DNA from: Nannobrachium achirus
Lineage: Eukaryota > Chordata > Actinopteri > Myctophiformes > Myctophidae
Direction of reading: 5' to 3'
DNA: 64,000 nt
Assembly (NCBI GenBank): GCA_963921795.1
Contig: OY997651.1
Location: 55,633,142-55,697,141 of the forward strand
Below the pieces are notes generated by a model. The model did not search any database. It had not been told where the DNA came from and saw only the letters and a list, made by a program, of their open reading frames with translations. The position numbers and the translations under genes were made by a program. Numbering within the stretch: the first letter of the stretch is position 1; the number at the start of each line of letters is the position of its first letter. Of this stretch, positions 51,565 to 63,239 are shown one piece after another.

Positions 51565-53085
51565 TCCACTCATTTAGTATGTCCATGGCAAAAAAAGATA
51601 TTTCAACATAAATGTCCACCAAAAGCCAGCATGGCGACGACCCCTGCTTAATCAGAGTCATCGTCCCATAAAGCTTGTTCTTCTGTTTCTTTTGAAACAT
51701 TCTCACAGTTCTGGCACTGACATAAATCAGTACAAGACAGTCTTGCAGACATACTGTACAGGCTTGCTTGTCTTCAACTACAGTGAACTACATGCAAAAC
51801 ACTTGACTGTGGAATCAGCACACTGTCCTGTAGATATGTTGAGCATGGATGATGTGGTCACTGCTGACATGGTGTGGGTTGGAGGGGTGGAGTTGGAGCA
51901 TAGACTTGAGCTCTGCAGAGACAGGGCTGAGTGTAATGCCATCCAGACCGCTTGGTTCCTTGGCATCAGCATTATAAGTCTGCTTCAGTAGCATGTCAAG
52001 AGAAACACTAATGTTGTGGCTGTCATCTGCTCGTCAGCCAACAAGTGCTTCATGTACCTCTGAAGCTGTTTCCGGTAATTTCTTCATCTAAGGCAAATAC
52101 AAAGGTAAAGATTGCTGCCTGTACTTCTAGTGGCCTACTGAAGTGAGGTAGGGTATCATTCTTGCTGATTCACAGAGATGTCCTATCCACTCGTAGTAGT
52201 TAAACCTTTGGAGAATATCTGACATCTCCAGGAAGGTCCAGGAAGGTTGCCCAGAGAATTGTAGTTGGTTGCCCATTGAATGGTTCCTGAAAAGCAGCAG
52301 ATGATCTCCTAGGAATGCCATCTCTGGATGCCTCATCATTTCTAACTTCTGCCAGTTATCTCTTTCTCAAACAGGATCTTCAAGACCGACTCAACTTGTG
52401 GCTTCCAGGGCTGTCTGTCCCTGTCTGCTGCCCATGCCTCAAAGGCTTCCCAGGGCCACATGGCTTCACTGAGGACCTTGAGGGCATGTAACGTTAGGTA
52501 GTATTACTGTATGTCTTTTCAACAAACATCTTCTTGACAGTTCCTTCACGACAAAGACTTGCTGCAACAAGCAGATCATCTGCCCTTGCTTCCCTGATAA
52601 TCTTGCAAATAGCCTTCATGTTCAGTAGTTGTGAGCTTGGTGGAAGCCTCCCAGCAACAGGACTACATTGCCAAACTCATCTTGGTGTTGCCTGATCTCC
52701 AGTGATAATGGCGTACTTATGTAGTGAAGAGTCGTTTCATCTCCTTTCTGAGGACAGAAGGATCAGTTGGCGATGCTGGGATGAGTGGGAGGTAGCCAAT
52801 AATGCTAGCCTGTGGGTGAAAGTTTACACAGAATGCTGAACAGCCAGGTAAACCAGCTGCATCTGGAGGAGCATTCAGCAACTCTGATGTTGAAGGTATT
52901 CTACCTACAGCAGGCGCCACACAAGTAAAAGGTCTCTAGAATCTCCAATTTCCCAATGTCTCAGGAGACCTGGACTTCTGTCTGTCTTTTGCTGACAAGA
53001 AACACTTGGGAGTAGGTGGTTCAGCAATGTGATAAATTAAAATGTCAACTGTAAGATACATGTAGTATTATAGGTAAGCAAGATA
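51565..53085 (-). pseudogene. Degraded minus-strand repeat-family coding remnant
   Basis: Short minus-strand frames look protein-like: IIGYLPLIPASPTDPSVLRK (about 52760-52820) and WIGHLCESARMIPYLTSVGH (52127-52190). Both phrases resemble multi-copy uncharacterised fish proteins that I cannot name precisely. Frames are interrupted and no splice model joins them. Confidence 0.35.
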
Positions 53086-53289
53086 GCTTTCACGCTGACC
53101 CAGACCTCTAATATAAGGCCTGAAAAGCCAGTACATGAAACCCTGTTTATTAAGTCCTTCCTATGGGGCGTGCTAACCAACACCCTTCTTCACTAACAGG
53201 TCCCATTATCTTACTGTTCCCATTATTCTATACAGTTTACATGATCACAATCTTTTTAACCATTATAGTAACATCATACCCAGATAGCA

Positions 53290-53530
53290 AAACCTAATTG
53301 AATCAACGTTGTGTTTTTGGTCAGGCTCAAGATTGAACCAACATTGATGTCAGACATAGAACAGACATCATGTTGCTCGCTATGATCAACATGGAAATAA
53401 TGTTGAAATTTCAATTAATCTAGACAACAAATCAACATTGATTCAACTATGATATGATCAACATTGAAATACTGTTGAATTGCATCAACATTTATTCAAT
53501 GTTGCATTATACATTGAAACAATGTTATTA
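53290..53530. repeat. AACATTGATTCAA-type repeats
   Basis: Several forward and inverted copies of CAACATTGATTCAA and AATGTTGAAAT, a simple foldback-prone repeat. Confidence 0.7.
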
Positions 53531-53564
53531 AAGGCCCATTTCAGCACTTTTTTCAACCTTCCTC

Positions 53565-53882
53565 TTAAAGGAGTAGTTCACCCCCAAAATGACTTTTTCT
53601 ATTGATTACTCATATGCCATGGAGACTTGAGTTCAATAATATCTTTGGGTTTTTGTCACATTCCTAAGACAATAATTTAATTACAAGAAATGTACCCCCG
53701 TTGATTCTGGATGGGGACGCAAATGCATTTGGGTTCCCATCTAGAATCAATGGGCTAAATTTACTATATTCTTTTTGTCCTAGGACTGTGACAAAAACCC
53801 AAAAAATATTATTTAACTCAAGTCTCCATGGCATAAGTAATCAATAGAAAAAAGTAATTTTGGGGGTGAACTACTCCTTTAA
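53565..53882. mobile_element. Palindromic TTAA MITE, second copy
   Basis: The ends are TTAAAGGAGTAGTTCACCCC and GGGGTGAACTACTCCTTTAA, identical to those at 30399-30720. The interiors differ by many substitutions, and the central loop differs. Confidence 0.88.
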
Positions 53883-54375
53883 TATGCCTCAAATAATGCC
53901 AAAATAATCACTTTAATCTATATTTGAAGAAGTCCATCTAGTGACATCTTGCCTGAATGGTAGTGATGTCACTGATGGATGACCATGCAAGTTTACCCCT
54001 GCAGAACTTTTAACACCAAATAGTCAAGTGATTATTTGTAGCTTAAATGAAAACAGAAGGTTGAACAATACTGAAATGGTTCATTAAGTATGCTTAATGC
54101 AGTGTTCTCAACCTTTTTATACAAAGACCCCACTTTGAGACCCCAAACTTGTTATAATTATGCCATTAAAGATGATTGTTATAATTATGCCAAACAATCG
54201 AAAATATGTTCGGAGCTTGCAGATTGGATATTTGCTACATATATCTTTCTAGAAACCAAGGTTGAGAACAGCTGCTTTACTCGCATGCTCTATGAACAAA
54301 AATACAGAAAATCACCAATTATTCATTTAGTTTTTTATTAAATGACATGGTCTGGACATGGGTTAGCCCTGAATG

Positions 54376-54616
54376 CAGTGGTGTAAAATAACAACAATAG
54401 CACATATGCTTAAATAATGTACTTAACTTTACTTTTGAGTCATTTGTACTTTACTTTGAGTATTTCCAACTTCCAGCACTTTTACTTCTACTCCGCTACA
54501 TCTCAAATCCAAATATTACCTTTGAAAATCTACAAGCTACGACGCGTTGAGCTTGTAGATCTGCTAATTTCAAACATTTAACTTAGTACAAAATGTGAGT
54601 ACTTTTTCCACCTCTG
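54376..54616. mobile_element. hAT MITE, 241 bp
   Basis: The ends are CAGTGGTGTAAAATAAC and GTACTTTTTCCACCTCTG. Flanks CCTGAATG (54368-54375) and CCTGGATG (54617-54624) are an 8-bp duplication with one change. The hairpin at 54531-54577 has GAGCTTGTAGATCTGCTA. It lies just beyond the accessory gene's stop. Confidence 0.85.
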
Positions 54617-54722
54617 CCTGGATGTCCAGGAGACACAAACAACAGTACAACAGTTCAACATGAACAAATAACAGCCTTTCAAAATCCCATGAACCCCATT
54701 GTACCAGATCTAAATGGGTTAA

Positions 54723-57700
54723 CTATGTGGCTTCTTCCTGGGCACTCTCTCCTCTCTCCTTCCTGGGCACCCCGCCATTCCTCTCATGTGCATAGCGCAG
54801 CCATTTCTGCAGGGCAAGACGGTACTGTTCCTCGGTGAGCTTCCGGTCAAATTGACGAGCAGCCGCTGTGAAAAAGAAAGAAATACTTAATACACTCAAT
54901 ACTGTAAGACACGTTCGAATACAAAGTGACCAATGTCCAGTGTGTCCTCTTTAGTGTACTAGATTTTCAGGTGGCCTTAAAGGAGCACTGCACTAATGCT
55001 TGAAAAAAAAAAAAAAAAAAAAAAACCTGTCAACTCTGGAGGGCAGTGGACAGTTCAGAAACCTTACCGATGATATCACATCAAATAGAGACTAGACAGA
55101 ATCACATCAAATACAGAGAGACTAGACAGAAATGGTGCCATCTTATTGTGAGCATTACAGAGGACCATTTATATGAAGTAAAGGTTGGTAAATGAGCGAA
55201 GTGCTTCTTTAAGTGGATGCATTTCCCTTCCCATGGAATGAGCCATTCATCTGGTTCATTCCATAGTGAGGAAAATGCATCTAGTTTTATTTACTTGACA
55301 GTATTTACTGAATTCAATATCTGTCAATTTGACAAATCCGTTGTAAACCTAGCTAGAGTATTTTGAGGTGCTGCAGACTCACCAAACATACAGTCCTGCA
55401 TTATGGTGTCTTTGAACGCCCTCTTCGCCTTCGTCCCCTTTCCTGCCCAGTTGAAAAGGCATGCCAGACTGTTGGTCATGGTGGTGGACAGCATCCGCCT
55501 GATCATGACATCTGAGCTGTTCCCTCCAACCAATGACAGGCGGGTAATCTTAACAGATGAGAGAAAATGGTTAGTGTGATAACGTGTACCATGCCAAATA
55601 GCAGTGAAGTCTGATGTCATTTACCCATCCTACCTGGTTCCTGTTTTTTTCCCCATAGACTTTTATCATATCGCGTCATATAAGAACTGTGTTCCAAACA
55701 TAAACAAATGATCTGCTCGGTTTGACTCATATGGATACGAAGAATCAGCTGATGGTGAGAAAACGCTAATGTTACCGTTGCCGAATTAGTTACATTTTCA
55801 CTAGAAAATATCAAGGAGACCGCTTGTTTATTTTTGGACCGTAATGCTTATGAGAATTTTATGACCCAAGGTTATTCTCCATAGAGAAATTACTTCCATG
55901 AACCAGGGGATGAGCGAGTGATGTCATGACTTCACTGCTCTATATAGCAACTTTTTAAGGTTAAAAATGTATGCATTTTAAAGACCTTTACCTCTAAGAA
56001 ACAAGACCATTACTGTGTCAAAACTAAAACAATACCATCAAACAAATTGGCAAAATGAACAGTCAAAGAAAGGCATATCATCACACATAATTGCAAGGTG
56101 TTCTGAACCTGGCTAAATTCACAATATTTCTAGGAGAAACACACATCCAAGCAAAACATTTAATCAATGCCACTCCTCCAATTCCAGACATAATACACGC
56201 TTAAATTTAAGAAAAGACTAAATTGTTCACCATCTTTCGACGGACTGTTTCCTCCTTCAGAGCAGTCTCAGCCTCCTCAAACTGCTCCTCGTTGGTGAGT
56301 GGCAGCACGAAGGGGAAGCTCTCTTCTCGCGGAGATTCAGGTCCAGCTCCAGTCTTCAAGGTGGCCACATCAGCCTTAAGACACTGAATGTCCCGGGACA
56401 TCTGCCTCACCTCCACGAGGAGCTCTGTCAGCAGCCTGGTGTTCTGTTTGGCAGCAATGTCTTCAAGAAAAACAATAGGTTTTACATTAAATATTAAGGA
56501 TAGATTCACGAGTTTCAATTTAGAATGACACTAAGCAACTCATTGATAGCTTAAAACCCTAACCCTTAACCCATTTAGGCCTAACATATAGTTAGGCCTA
56601 AATCAGAAATTAGCCTACAAAAACAAATATGTTGCTACATACTGTACATGTACTTTAAGCCCCTCCCATACCCAAAATGTGTTCCCGGCCTGAATGGGTT
56701 TTAATCACTGTTGGTAGCACTGTTGCAGTAAGTGTAGAATGTCCCTAGCCAATCAGAGTGCAGGCGTCGCACCAAATCTGTTGACGTCATGTGCTGAGCA
56801 GAGGGGGGTGGGGGGAGGAGAACACATGCTATTGGCTGGAGACTCGCGGAGAGATTCGCAGCGCCCGCCCACTTGCATACAGAAACTGTCTGCGTTAGTG
56901 CTAAGGACAGGTTTCTCAATGCAAAGAGCAGGTTAAGAAGTTGATCAGAAAATGATACTTGCCTTGGAACATTTGACTGGGCTCCCCATGGAATCGTCCC
57001 CGTGGTGTGTCAGGAGATGAACCTTTAAGAAACCAACACAATGGTGTCAGCATTGCGCATTGCACATTAGGTCACAATGTATATGGGAGGGGGTTTATAT
57101 GGGAATATAGGCAATTTTTACCCAAGCCAGGTGATCTGAAGGGAGCAGATCTGGAGCCATGTGCACGTGTGTAGCCGTCATTGACATCTAAAAAGCAAGG
57201 ACACATATTGTTTACATTGAACACGAATTGCTTAAAAAAATATATATGTATAATAATGAAAAGTCACTAAGGACAGTTTCTCAACACAGAGGGCAGGGCA
57301 AGAAGTTGTTCAGAAAACGAGACTTGCCTTGCAACATTGGACCGGGGTCCCCTTGATGTCCCTGTGGTGTGTCAGGAGATGAACCTTTAAGAAACCAACA
57401 GCATGGTGTCAGCATTGCACATAAGGTCCCAAGTGTATATGGGAGGGGGTGAATGGGAATATATTAAGCATCTTTACCCAGGCCAGGTGATCTGAAGGGA
57501 GCAGATCTGGAGCCATGTTGTGCATGTGTGTAGCCGTCATTGACATCTAAAAGCAAGGACACATTGATTAGATAGATACAGACATACAGACAGACAGACA
57601 GACAGAAATAAATACCTACCATTCCTTGCTTGCTCTGGCACAGGGTGGTGGTAGGGACGTGCATTATACATTGGCATTCCTAGAGAAGTACAGACAGAAT

Positions 57701-60700
57701 TTACAAAATTAAGCACCATATAGCAAGTATATATGGATCCATGTACTGGTGGTAAAAATAGAGATAGAGACTTTGTTGTCAGCTCACCTTTATAGCCTTG
57801 GGGATGATGATTGCCAGTGAAGTCTAAAAAGAGGAAAAACAAAATATTCTAAAAAGCTTATACACAATTTATCAAGACTAACTTCCTAATGTTTAGAGAA
57901 GCAGGAGCTAGAGTTTCAAATTATGTCAGTCTTTACTTAAGATTTACAATATGCCATGGCAATAGCCAAGGCAAGGCACAGCAACTGTTGAGTGATGGCT
58001 AATTAAAGCAATACATATGTATACAAAGCTCTTGTTGACACAGGGACAACAGACATACCATTCCGTACTTGTCCCGTGTGGAGTCCTGCTGAAAGCGATT
58101 CAAACAACCCTAATTAGTCACGGTAAAATCTGTTGTCATATGATATCATGCCAACTTTAACAGCTCCTTGCAAAATAGTGAGACACTGAATAAGCTACTG
58201 CAGGGGTCTTCAACGTTTTCAGGCCAAGGACCCCTTAGTTGAGAGAGAGATGAAGCAGGGACCCCCACAAGGACCCCTTAGTTGAGAGAGAGATGAAGCA
58301 GGGACCCCCACAACTTGTTCATAGATTCCATATAGTTTCATTGTTTGACAGCGCAATCATCAGTGTATTTTGGATTCATGTCAATTTGTGTTTTCATATA
58401 TTTAACCATTTGAACTGTCAATACTTAATACACTTGACCTTTCACTCTGTACATAGTCTGCTATTTTTCCCCTCTACACCAAAGCTCTTTGCCGAAAATA
58501 GCCAATCTACAAGCTAAGCTTGTAGATCTGCTATTTTTGGCTAAAGTTCTCAGAATTAGGATGCTAGGGTTCAAGTGGTTAATATAAAAAAGGAGAAAGG
58601 TTTCTATCACACAAAGATTTGGAGGACCCCCTGTAGTAACTCTGAGGACTCCCTAGGGGTCCCGGACCCCCGGTTGAAGACCCCTGAGCTACTGTATACA
58701 CTCAACTCAACATTTCACCCATTTAAACAGTTCATACAGTGTAGAGTCTCCTGTAAGGCAACCGCCACCTATTGAAACGGACTGGAGATACAATAAAGCC
58801 CCATTTACACTGGCAACCAAATCCAGCCTTAATCAGATCTGTGAATCTGATTTGTTCCATGTGACCATTTAATCTAGATTTGTTCCATGTGACCATTAAA
58901 CCAATCGGATTCCAATCGGGGTGTGGCACAGCTCTGATTCAGGCTGGATTTTGCTGCTAGTGTAAATCGGGCCTAAGAGACACAGCTACAGTATATGAAG
59001 CCTATTAGTCTACTCACCATCATTACTGGGATTCTGTGATTCCAACGTTGCTAAGTAGCTTCCACAAAAGCCTACAATGAGAGAACACAAAACATGAACC
59101 ATGCTATAACTCAGACAAAACGCATTTACAATATGGTAATGTGAAGTGGTTAACCTACCATCATAAAGCTGGTCAAATGAACGAACAGAGGAGTTTTCTC
59201 CAGAGGCTAAAAGGAAACATAACAGGAATAGTGGATGCTTTAACTTTTGAACACATATCACATGTGAACACAACTGATGTTTGCATTTGTTTGACATAAC
59301 TCAATTATGTAAATTAAACCTCTCGTGCAAATTAATTGTTTCTGTCATGTTAGTAAGTGACATACATACCACTGCTTGCATCAGGGGTTGGTACTGAGGA
59401 GCACTGATTGGATCCTGGCAGCACTGTATTAATAAATGAGTGGAATTATACATAGCAATACTAAAGTAGGTTTAGCACTAGTGTATTACTGTAGCAGAGT
59501 ATTCATAACTGACGGTGTCTGCACTGTACCTGGAAAATGAACGTCAGGTGGGGCGGCATATTTTCTCTTGGAACTGGTTGATGGCTCCTCATCAGACTCC
59601 AAGTATGTAAGATTTGGCCTTGAAAACAACAGCAATTGAAATAATTCAATGATTAAATTAAGTGAGACACATTGAGACATTGTTCTCCGGTTAGCAGCCC
59701 ATGGCCCATTATTGCAGAAAAGAGGCAGTGCGATATACACAGGACAGACATCCAATTCAACCCTTCCTTCCCTCCCCGTTTCTGCCAGAGAGCAGACCTC
59801 CAAATCTCAGGGTGGATCTCTTACACAAAGGCCAGTGTCTACTGTCTTCTCTAGGTCAGTGGTTCTCAACCTTCAGGCCGCGACCCCCAAAATAACCATA
59901 TTTTAACTGGGGACCCCCCCCCCCCCACACCCTGAAGAGCAGTAAGAGGCATTACATTTCGTGTAACACGGTTCTATTGTGAAAATAGCAGATCTACATG
60001 CTCACAACGCCTCGCAACGTGAGCATGTAGATCAGCTATTTTCACAATTTCTGCCTCTAATATTTGACAATTTGGCCAATGTTTAATTTGTCATTTTAGA
60101 GGTACAAAAACACTGTTGAGTGTTACTGTTGAGTGAGAAAACATGTTGCACATTAAAGGACCATTTCACCTCTGGGACAACCAGATCTCAACTGTATTTT
60201 TGTTTGGGACACGATCAATGTTTGTGTCCAATCTGTGTTTTTAAATATTTGAGTATTTCAGCATGCTACAAAGCATCATATGATGCTGTGTAGCAAAATA
60301 ACTCAGGATTGTGTTGATCGTCCCAAACAATAAGCTCTGGTTGTCCCAGAGGTAAACCGTCCTTTAAGTTAATCATCTGGGGACCCCCCAAAATAATTTG
60401 GGGACACCCTCCAGTGCTCTAGGTTGAGGAATTCCAACTGTACTTTGCTCTTCTTTTCTGACGAACATCTGCTTCTTCCTCAGACTCCAATTCAGTGGTA
60501 GCACATCCAGTTTTCACATACTTTTCTTCATATCGCTTGGCCTTGTCGAACGAGTCTGCAAAAGAACAAGCAGAACATACAATACGACATAAAGAAATAT
60601 GATTACTACCCTTTTGTTACACAACCGATTGTGGCATCACACTGCAATCCATAAAAACATCTGGAAAATACATGGGAAAATACTTGTGCCGTACTATAAA

Positions 60701-60993
60701 AAGGAATGTTGCCAGTCACTGTCACAAATGGAATTGACAAGCCTAGATAAGGAACAATGCACATCAGACAACAAAGATGACTACTCACCACAGGTAATTA
60801 GGCTCCGAACATCGACATATTTGGTCCATCCTTCACCAGGTACCATGTTCTCTTTAAGGGCCTTCAAATAATTTACACCTTTTGGGGGCCATAACAAGGT
60901 GCGTTCCGCTGGATTGAACCAGCTGTGACGAACTACAGCAGTTCCGCCAGTCGGAAACAGCACAACAGGCCAAAGCACCACCTCACTTTCCAT
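54723..60993 (-). CDS. Accessory protein with DUF4806-like C-terminus, 16 exons, intact
   Basis: Exons: 60993-60789, 60555-60444, 59618-59530, 59423-59370, 59206-59159, 59071-59018, 58088-58059, 57823-57788, 57679-57620, 57546-57478, 57384-57328, 57187-57122, 57022-56963, 56460-56231, 55548-55383, 54865-54723. They total 1,479 bp, 492 codons plus TAG, all in frame. N-terminus: WPVVLFPTGGTAVVRHSWFN; middle: short Pro/Gly/Ser-rich exons; C-terminus: coiled region (LLTELLVEVRQMSRDIQCLK), LPLTNEEQFEEAETAL and NSSDVMIRRMLSTTMTNSLA..GKGTKAKRAFKDTI, typical of DUF4806. Function is unknown; an accessory DNA- or transposase-binding role is inference. The ATG follows an acceptor (TGCACAG|AATGG). Exons 10-11 and 12-13 are duplicated pairs; two introns begin GC. 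Confidence 0.82.
54977..55212. mobile_element. TTAA MITE in the last intron
   Basis: TTAAAGGAGCACTGCAC and GTGCTTCTTTAA are inverted ends at TTAA. A poly-A run lies near the left end. Sits between exons 15 and 16. Confidence 0.6.
58201..58686. mobile_element. hAT MITE, 486 bp, exact 8-bp duplication
   Basis: The ends are CAGGGGTCTTCAACGTTTTC and CCGGTTGAAGACCCCTG. AGCTACTG flanks at 58193-58200 and 58687-58694. A 52-bp internal block (AGTTGAGAGAGAGATGAAGC) is duplicated near the left end. The short AGATCTACAAGC hairpin is at 58492-58541. It sits in intron 6 of the accessory gene. Confidence 0.95.
58797..58973. mobile_element. Harbinger-like MITE with TAA duplication
   Basis: AGCCCCATTTACACTGGC and GCTAGTGTAAATCGGGCC are inverted ends, flanked by TAA (58794-58796, 58974-58976). 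Also in intron 6. Confidence 0.75.
59857..60416. mobile_element. hAT MITE, 560 bp, with nested TTAA element
   Basis: Left end CAGTGGTTCTCAACC; the right end is worn (ACCCTCCAGTG). CTCTAGGT flanks at 59849-59856 and 60417-60424. It contains the hairpin 59977-60047 and a second element at 60153-60366. It lies in intron 2 of the accessory gene. Confidence 0.88.
60153..60366. mobile_element. TTAA MITE nested in a hAT MITE
   Basis: TTAAAGGACCATTTCACCTC and GAGGTAAACCGTCCTTTAA are inverted ends; the arms also share TCTGGGACAACCAGA and TTTGGGACGATCAA-like blocks. Nesting gives three layers: CACTA, hAT, TTAA MITE. Confidence 0.8.
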
Positions 60994-61054
60994 TCTGTGC
61001 ACAATAAATCAATTAGAATAAATTATGAAAAGAAAAAAAGAAAAAATAATAGGT
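60994..61054 (-). promoter_or_regulatory. Short intergenic spacer with polypyrimidine tract and acceptor
   Basis: Minus strand: pyrimidine-rich TTTTTTCTTTTTTTCTTTTC, then TTATTGTGCACAG, then the accessory ATG one base later. The 61-bp gap is too short for an ordinary promoter and looks like a 3' splice site. Confidence 0.6.
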
Positions 61055-63199
61055 CTATTGCAGATGAGCTATAGGAATAGCTATGAGGCTATTTCCCTCT
61101 GAATCTGGATACAGGACACATTTACTGGTAATACAGCCAAGTCTACCAACCCCGGTAACATTAGACAACTCTCTAACCTTGTATGTCCCTATGCGTGAGG
61201 ACTCACAGGGATATGTGTAATATGTTTCTTTGTGTCTGAAAGTTCTGTAGATTACATAGACCTCGTCACCTTCCTGGACTATATTCTGCACTACTGCGAT
61301 TTCTTGTCCGACCTGAATACAATTATCCCCCTGCTTTATAGACAAGGTAAAACGACTATTGGTAACCTTTCTGTACTGTAGCGCAACACTGAAATGTTGT
61401 GGAAGTGGACCATCAGTATGAAGGTGCAGCAAGACTGGTTCATCTGTTGCTAGTGGAACATCAACATGTGGAATTTCTGATAGCCTTTTGACAAGCTGTT
61501 GTAGAGGTTGGTGTGGCTTGCGTAACATATGCTGGATTTGGCCTAGATAATTCTCAAAAGGGAATCCTGAAACATTATCTAAAGGTCCAAATTGTTTGTA
61601 TTCATCTGCTAAATGTATAAGCTGGTGAACACTGTACACAATCTCATCCCTACCATACAACTGTCCAAAGTGTTCCACAAATGAAATCATCAATCTATGT
61701 GCAAATTCCACCATTTGACCAGAAATTCCAGGAGACAAAAACAAATACATGGCCACTGAAAACAACATAAAGTTGTCATAAAACTCACTAGGAAGGCTGT
61801 CCTTCAGCACTACAGGACCCCAGTATAACATGAAGGATCGGAGCTCTGAAGCTTTCCAGCGATCAAGCTCGTTTAAACCTCTAGGCTTGCGGTTGAATTC
61901 ACAAGGCGTGTGGGAGTGCAACACCAGCAGCTTGCTAGATATACTGTTCACAGTTTGTGAAGGAAGCCTATAAGCTAGATTTCCCTTTAACCACATGTTC
62001 AATAGTTTCCTCATCAACCCAAGACAACAGAGGTGCATATAATCAATAGGGAATGAAGAAACCATCTTTACTATGCCTGCTAAAGGACTGAGTTTTTGTT
62101 TCAAGTGGTGTTCCTCATCAATCATGTCACAATAACTCGAGTCCGTCCTCAGCCTGACATTTGTTTCAGGATATGTCATTTTATAGTTCCTCCACACGCC
62201 CTCTTGGTCACACTTATCACACCCTGAATAACCATTATGTGATTTTATGTTCTTAACGTAGGCTCTGGCGGGAGCATCACACACAAATGAGGAAACCTGT
62301 ACATTCAACCGCTTACCATTATGAACAATGCCATTAGCCAGTACATTTTTAAGGTCACTAACAAATATCTGCAGATACTCAAATACACACTTTGGCTTGC
62401 TTAAGCCACAAAATATACCGACAATAAAAGGGGACTTGGTATAATCACATTTCAGCATTGAAAGTATAGGCCAGAATTGAAGTCTTGAACTCCTAAAGAG
62501 GGGGAGGCCATTTATGTTGAACTGCAAAGTAAGAGTTGTCAGGTTCACTGGTAAACTCAAACAATTCAATCGTGTAAGTATTCCCTGCACCAAACCAAAG
62601 TGATAGTACTCGCCACCTTCCATTGGAGTGGTTACAACATGAGATTGTGTTCCTAGTAGTGTCCTTCCATCTTTAGGGAGCTTAGGGTGAAATGGCTTTA
62701 AGATGGACAGCAGAGCAGACAAAGCAACCAGACTGATGGAGTAGGATGTTGCCCAATATCTTAGACTCCTTAAAAGCATATCCTCCTGACTAGGCAGATG
62801 CTCATCATCACTGTCAGAGTGAGAATCTGATTCATCTTCATCATTGCCAGCTACACTATCATCTATAAGATCATTTTCCATTTGCACATGATCTGGTTCC
62901 ACTTCATTTCCAGCTACTACACTACTATACGCATGGTTTTCCATTTGCCTGTAATCTGATGATTCAAATGCATCATTGCCAGCTACACTGCCATCAATAT
63001 AACTTTCTGTGTGTGTATGGGGTGATGGTGGTGTATTTAGTTGGGAATCATGAGATCTTGTAAAGGCAGGGTCCCCATGTGCACAGGGGTCTAGATCTTC
63101 CCTTTCATTATGCAAAGCGTCCTCATATTCCTTAAGGATATCTTTCTCTATGTCCCTTACAGTTCTGATGACTCGACGTCTTTTAGTCCAATAAGACAT
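61055..63199 (-). CDS. CACTA/EnSpm TNP2-like transposase, intact single exon
   Basis: 714 codons, ATG at 63199, uninterrupted. Residues about 1-140 are charged and acidic, with three near-repeats of DxSVAGNDxxES. Residues about 140-300 carry LFRSSRLQFWPILSMLKC and SPFIVGIFCGLSKP. Then come VCDAPARAYVKN (Asp308), a CxxC zinc motif GCDKCDQEG, PIDYMHLCCLGLMRKLL (Asp386), HQLIHLADEYKQFGPL and SGFPFENYLGQI (Glu549), the likely catalytic Asp-Asp-Glu set of TNP2-type enzymes. The role would be cutting and joining of element ends. The family is placed from motif order; I cannot verify by search. Intact frame and key residues suggest recent activity. Confidence 0.8.
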   Translation of the reverse strand: MSYWTKRRRVIRTVRDIEKDILKEYEDALHNEREDLDPCAHGDPAFTRSHDSQLNTPPSPHTHTESYIDGSVAGNDAFESSDYRQMENHAYSSVVAGNEVEPDHVQMENDLIDDSVAGNDEDESDSHSDSDDEHLPSQEDMLLRSLRYWATSYSISLVALSALLSILKPFHPKLPKDGRTLLGTQSHVVTTPMEGGEYYHFGLVQGILTRLNCLSLPVNLTTLTLQFNINGLPLFRSSRLQFWPILSMLKCDYTKSPFIVGIFCGLSKPKCVFEYLQIFVSDLKNVLANGIVHNGKRLNVQVSSFVCDAPARAYVKNIKSHNGYSGCDKCDQEGVWRNYKMTYPETNVRLRTDSSYCDMIDEEHHLKQKLSPLAGIVKMVSSFPIDYMHLCCLGLMRKLLNMWLKGNLAYRLPSQTVNSISSKLLVLHSHTPCEFNRKPRGLNELDRWKASELRSFMLYWGPVVLKDSLPSEFYDNFMLFSVAMYLFLSPGISGQMVEFAHRLMISFVEHFGQLYGRDEIVYSVHQLIHLADEYKQFGPLDNVSGFPFENYLGQIQHMLRKPHQPLQQLVKRLSEIPHVDVPLATDEPVLLHLHTDGPLPQHFSVALQYRKVTNSRFTLSIKQGDNCIQVGQEIAVVQNIVQEGDEVYVIYRTFRHKETYYTYPCESSRIGTYKVRELSNVTGVGRLGCITSKCVLYPDSEGNSLIAIPIAHLQ

Positions 63200-63223
63200 C
63201 TTAACTCATTTAGACCTGGTGCT

Positions 63224-63230
63224 ACTCACA
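63224..63230 (-). promoter_or_regulatory. Candidate donor upstream of the transposase ATG
   Basis: Minus strand AAT|GTGAGTAG, about 30 bp before the transposase start. Paired with the acceptor at 60995-60996 it would remove the whole transposase ORF as an intron. Confidence 0.45.
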
Positions 63231-63239
63231 TTAGTATTT

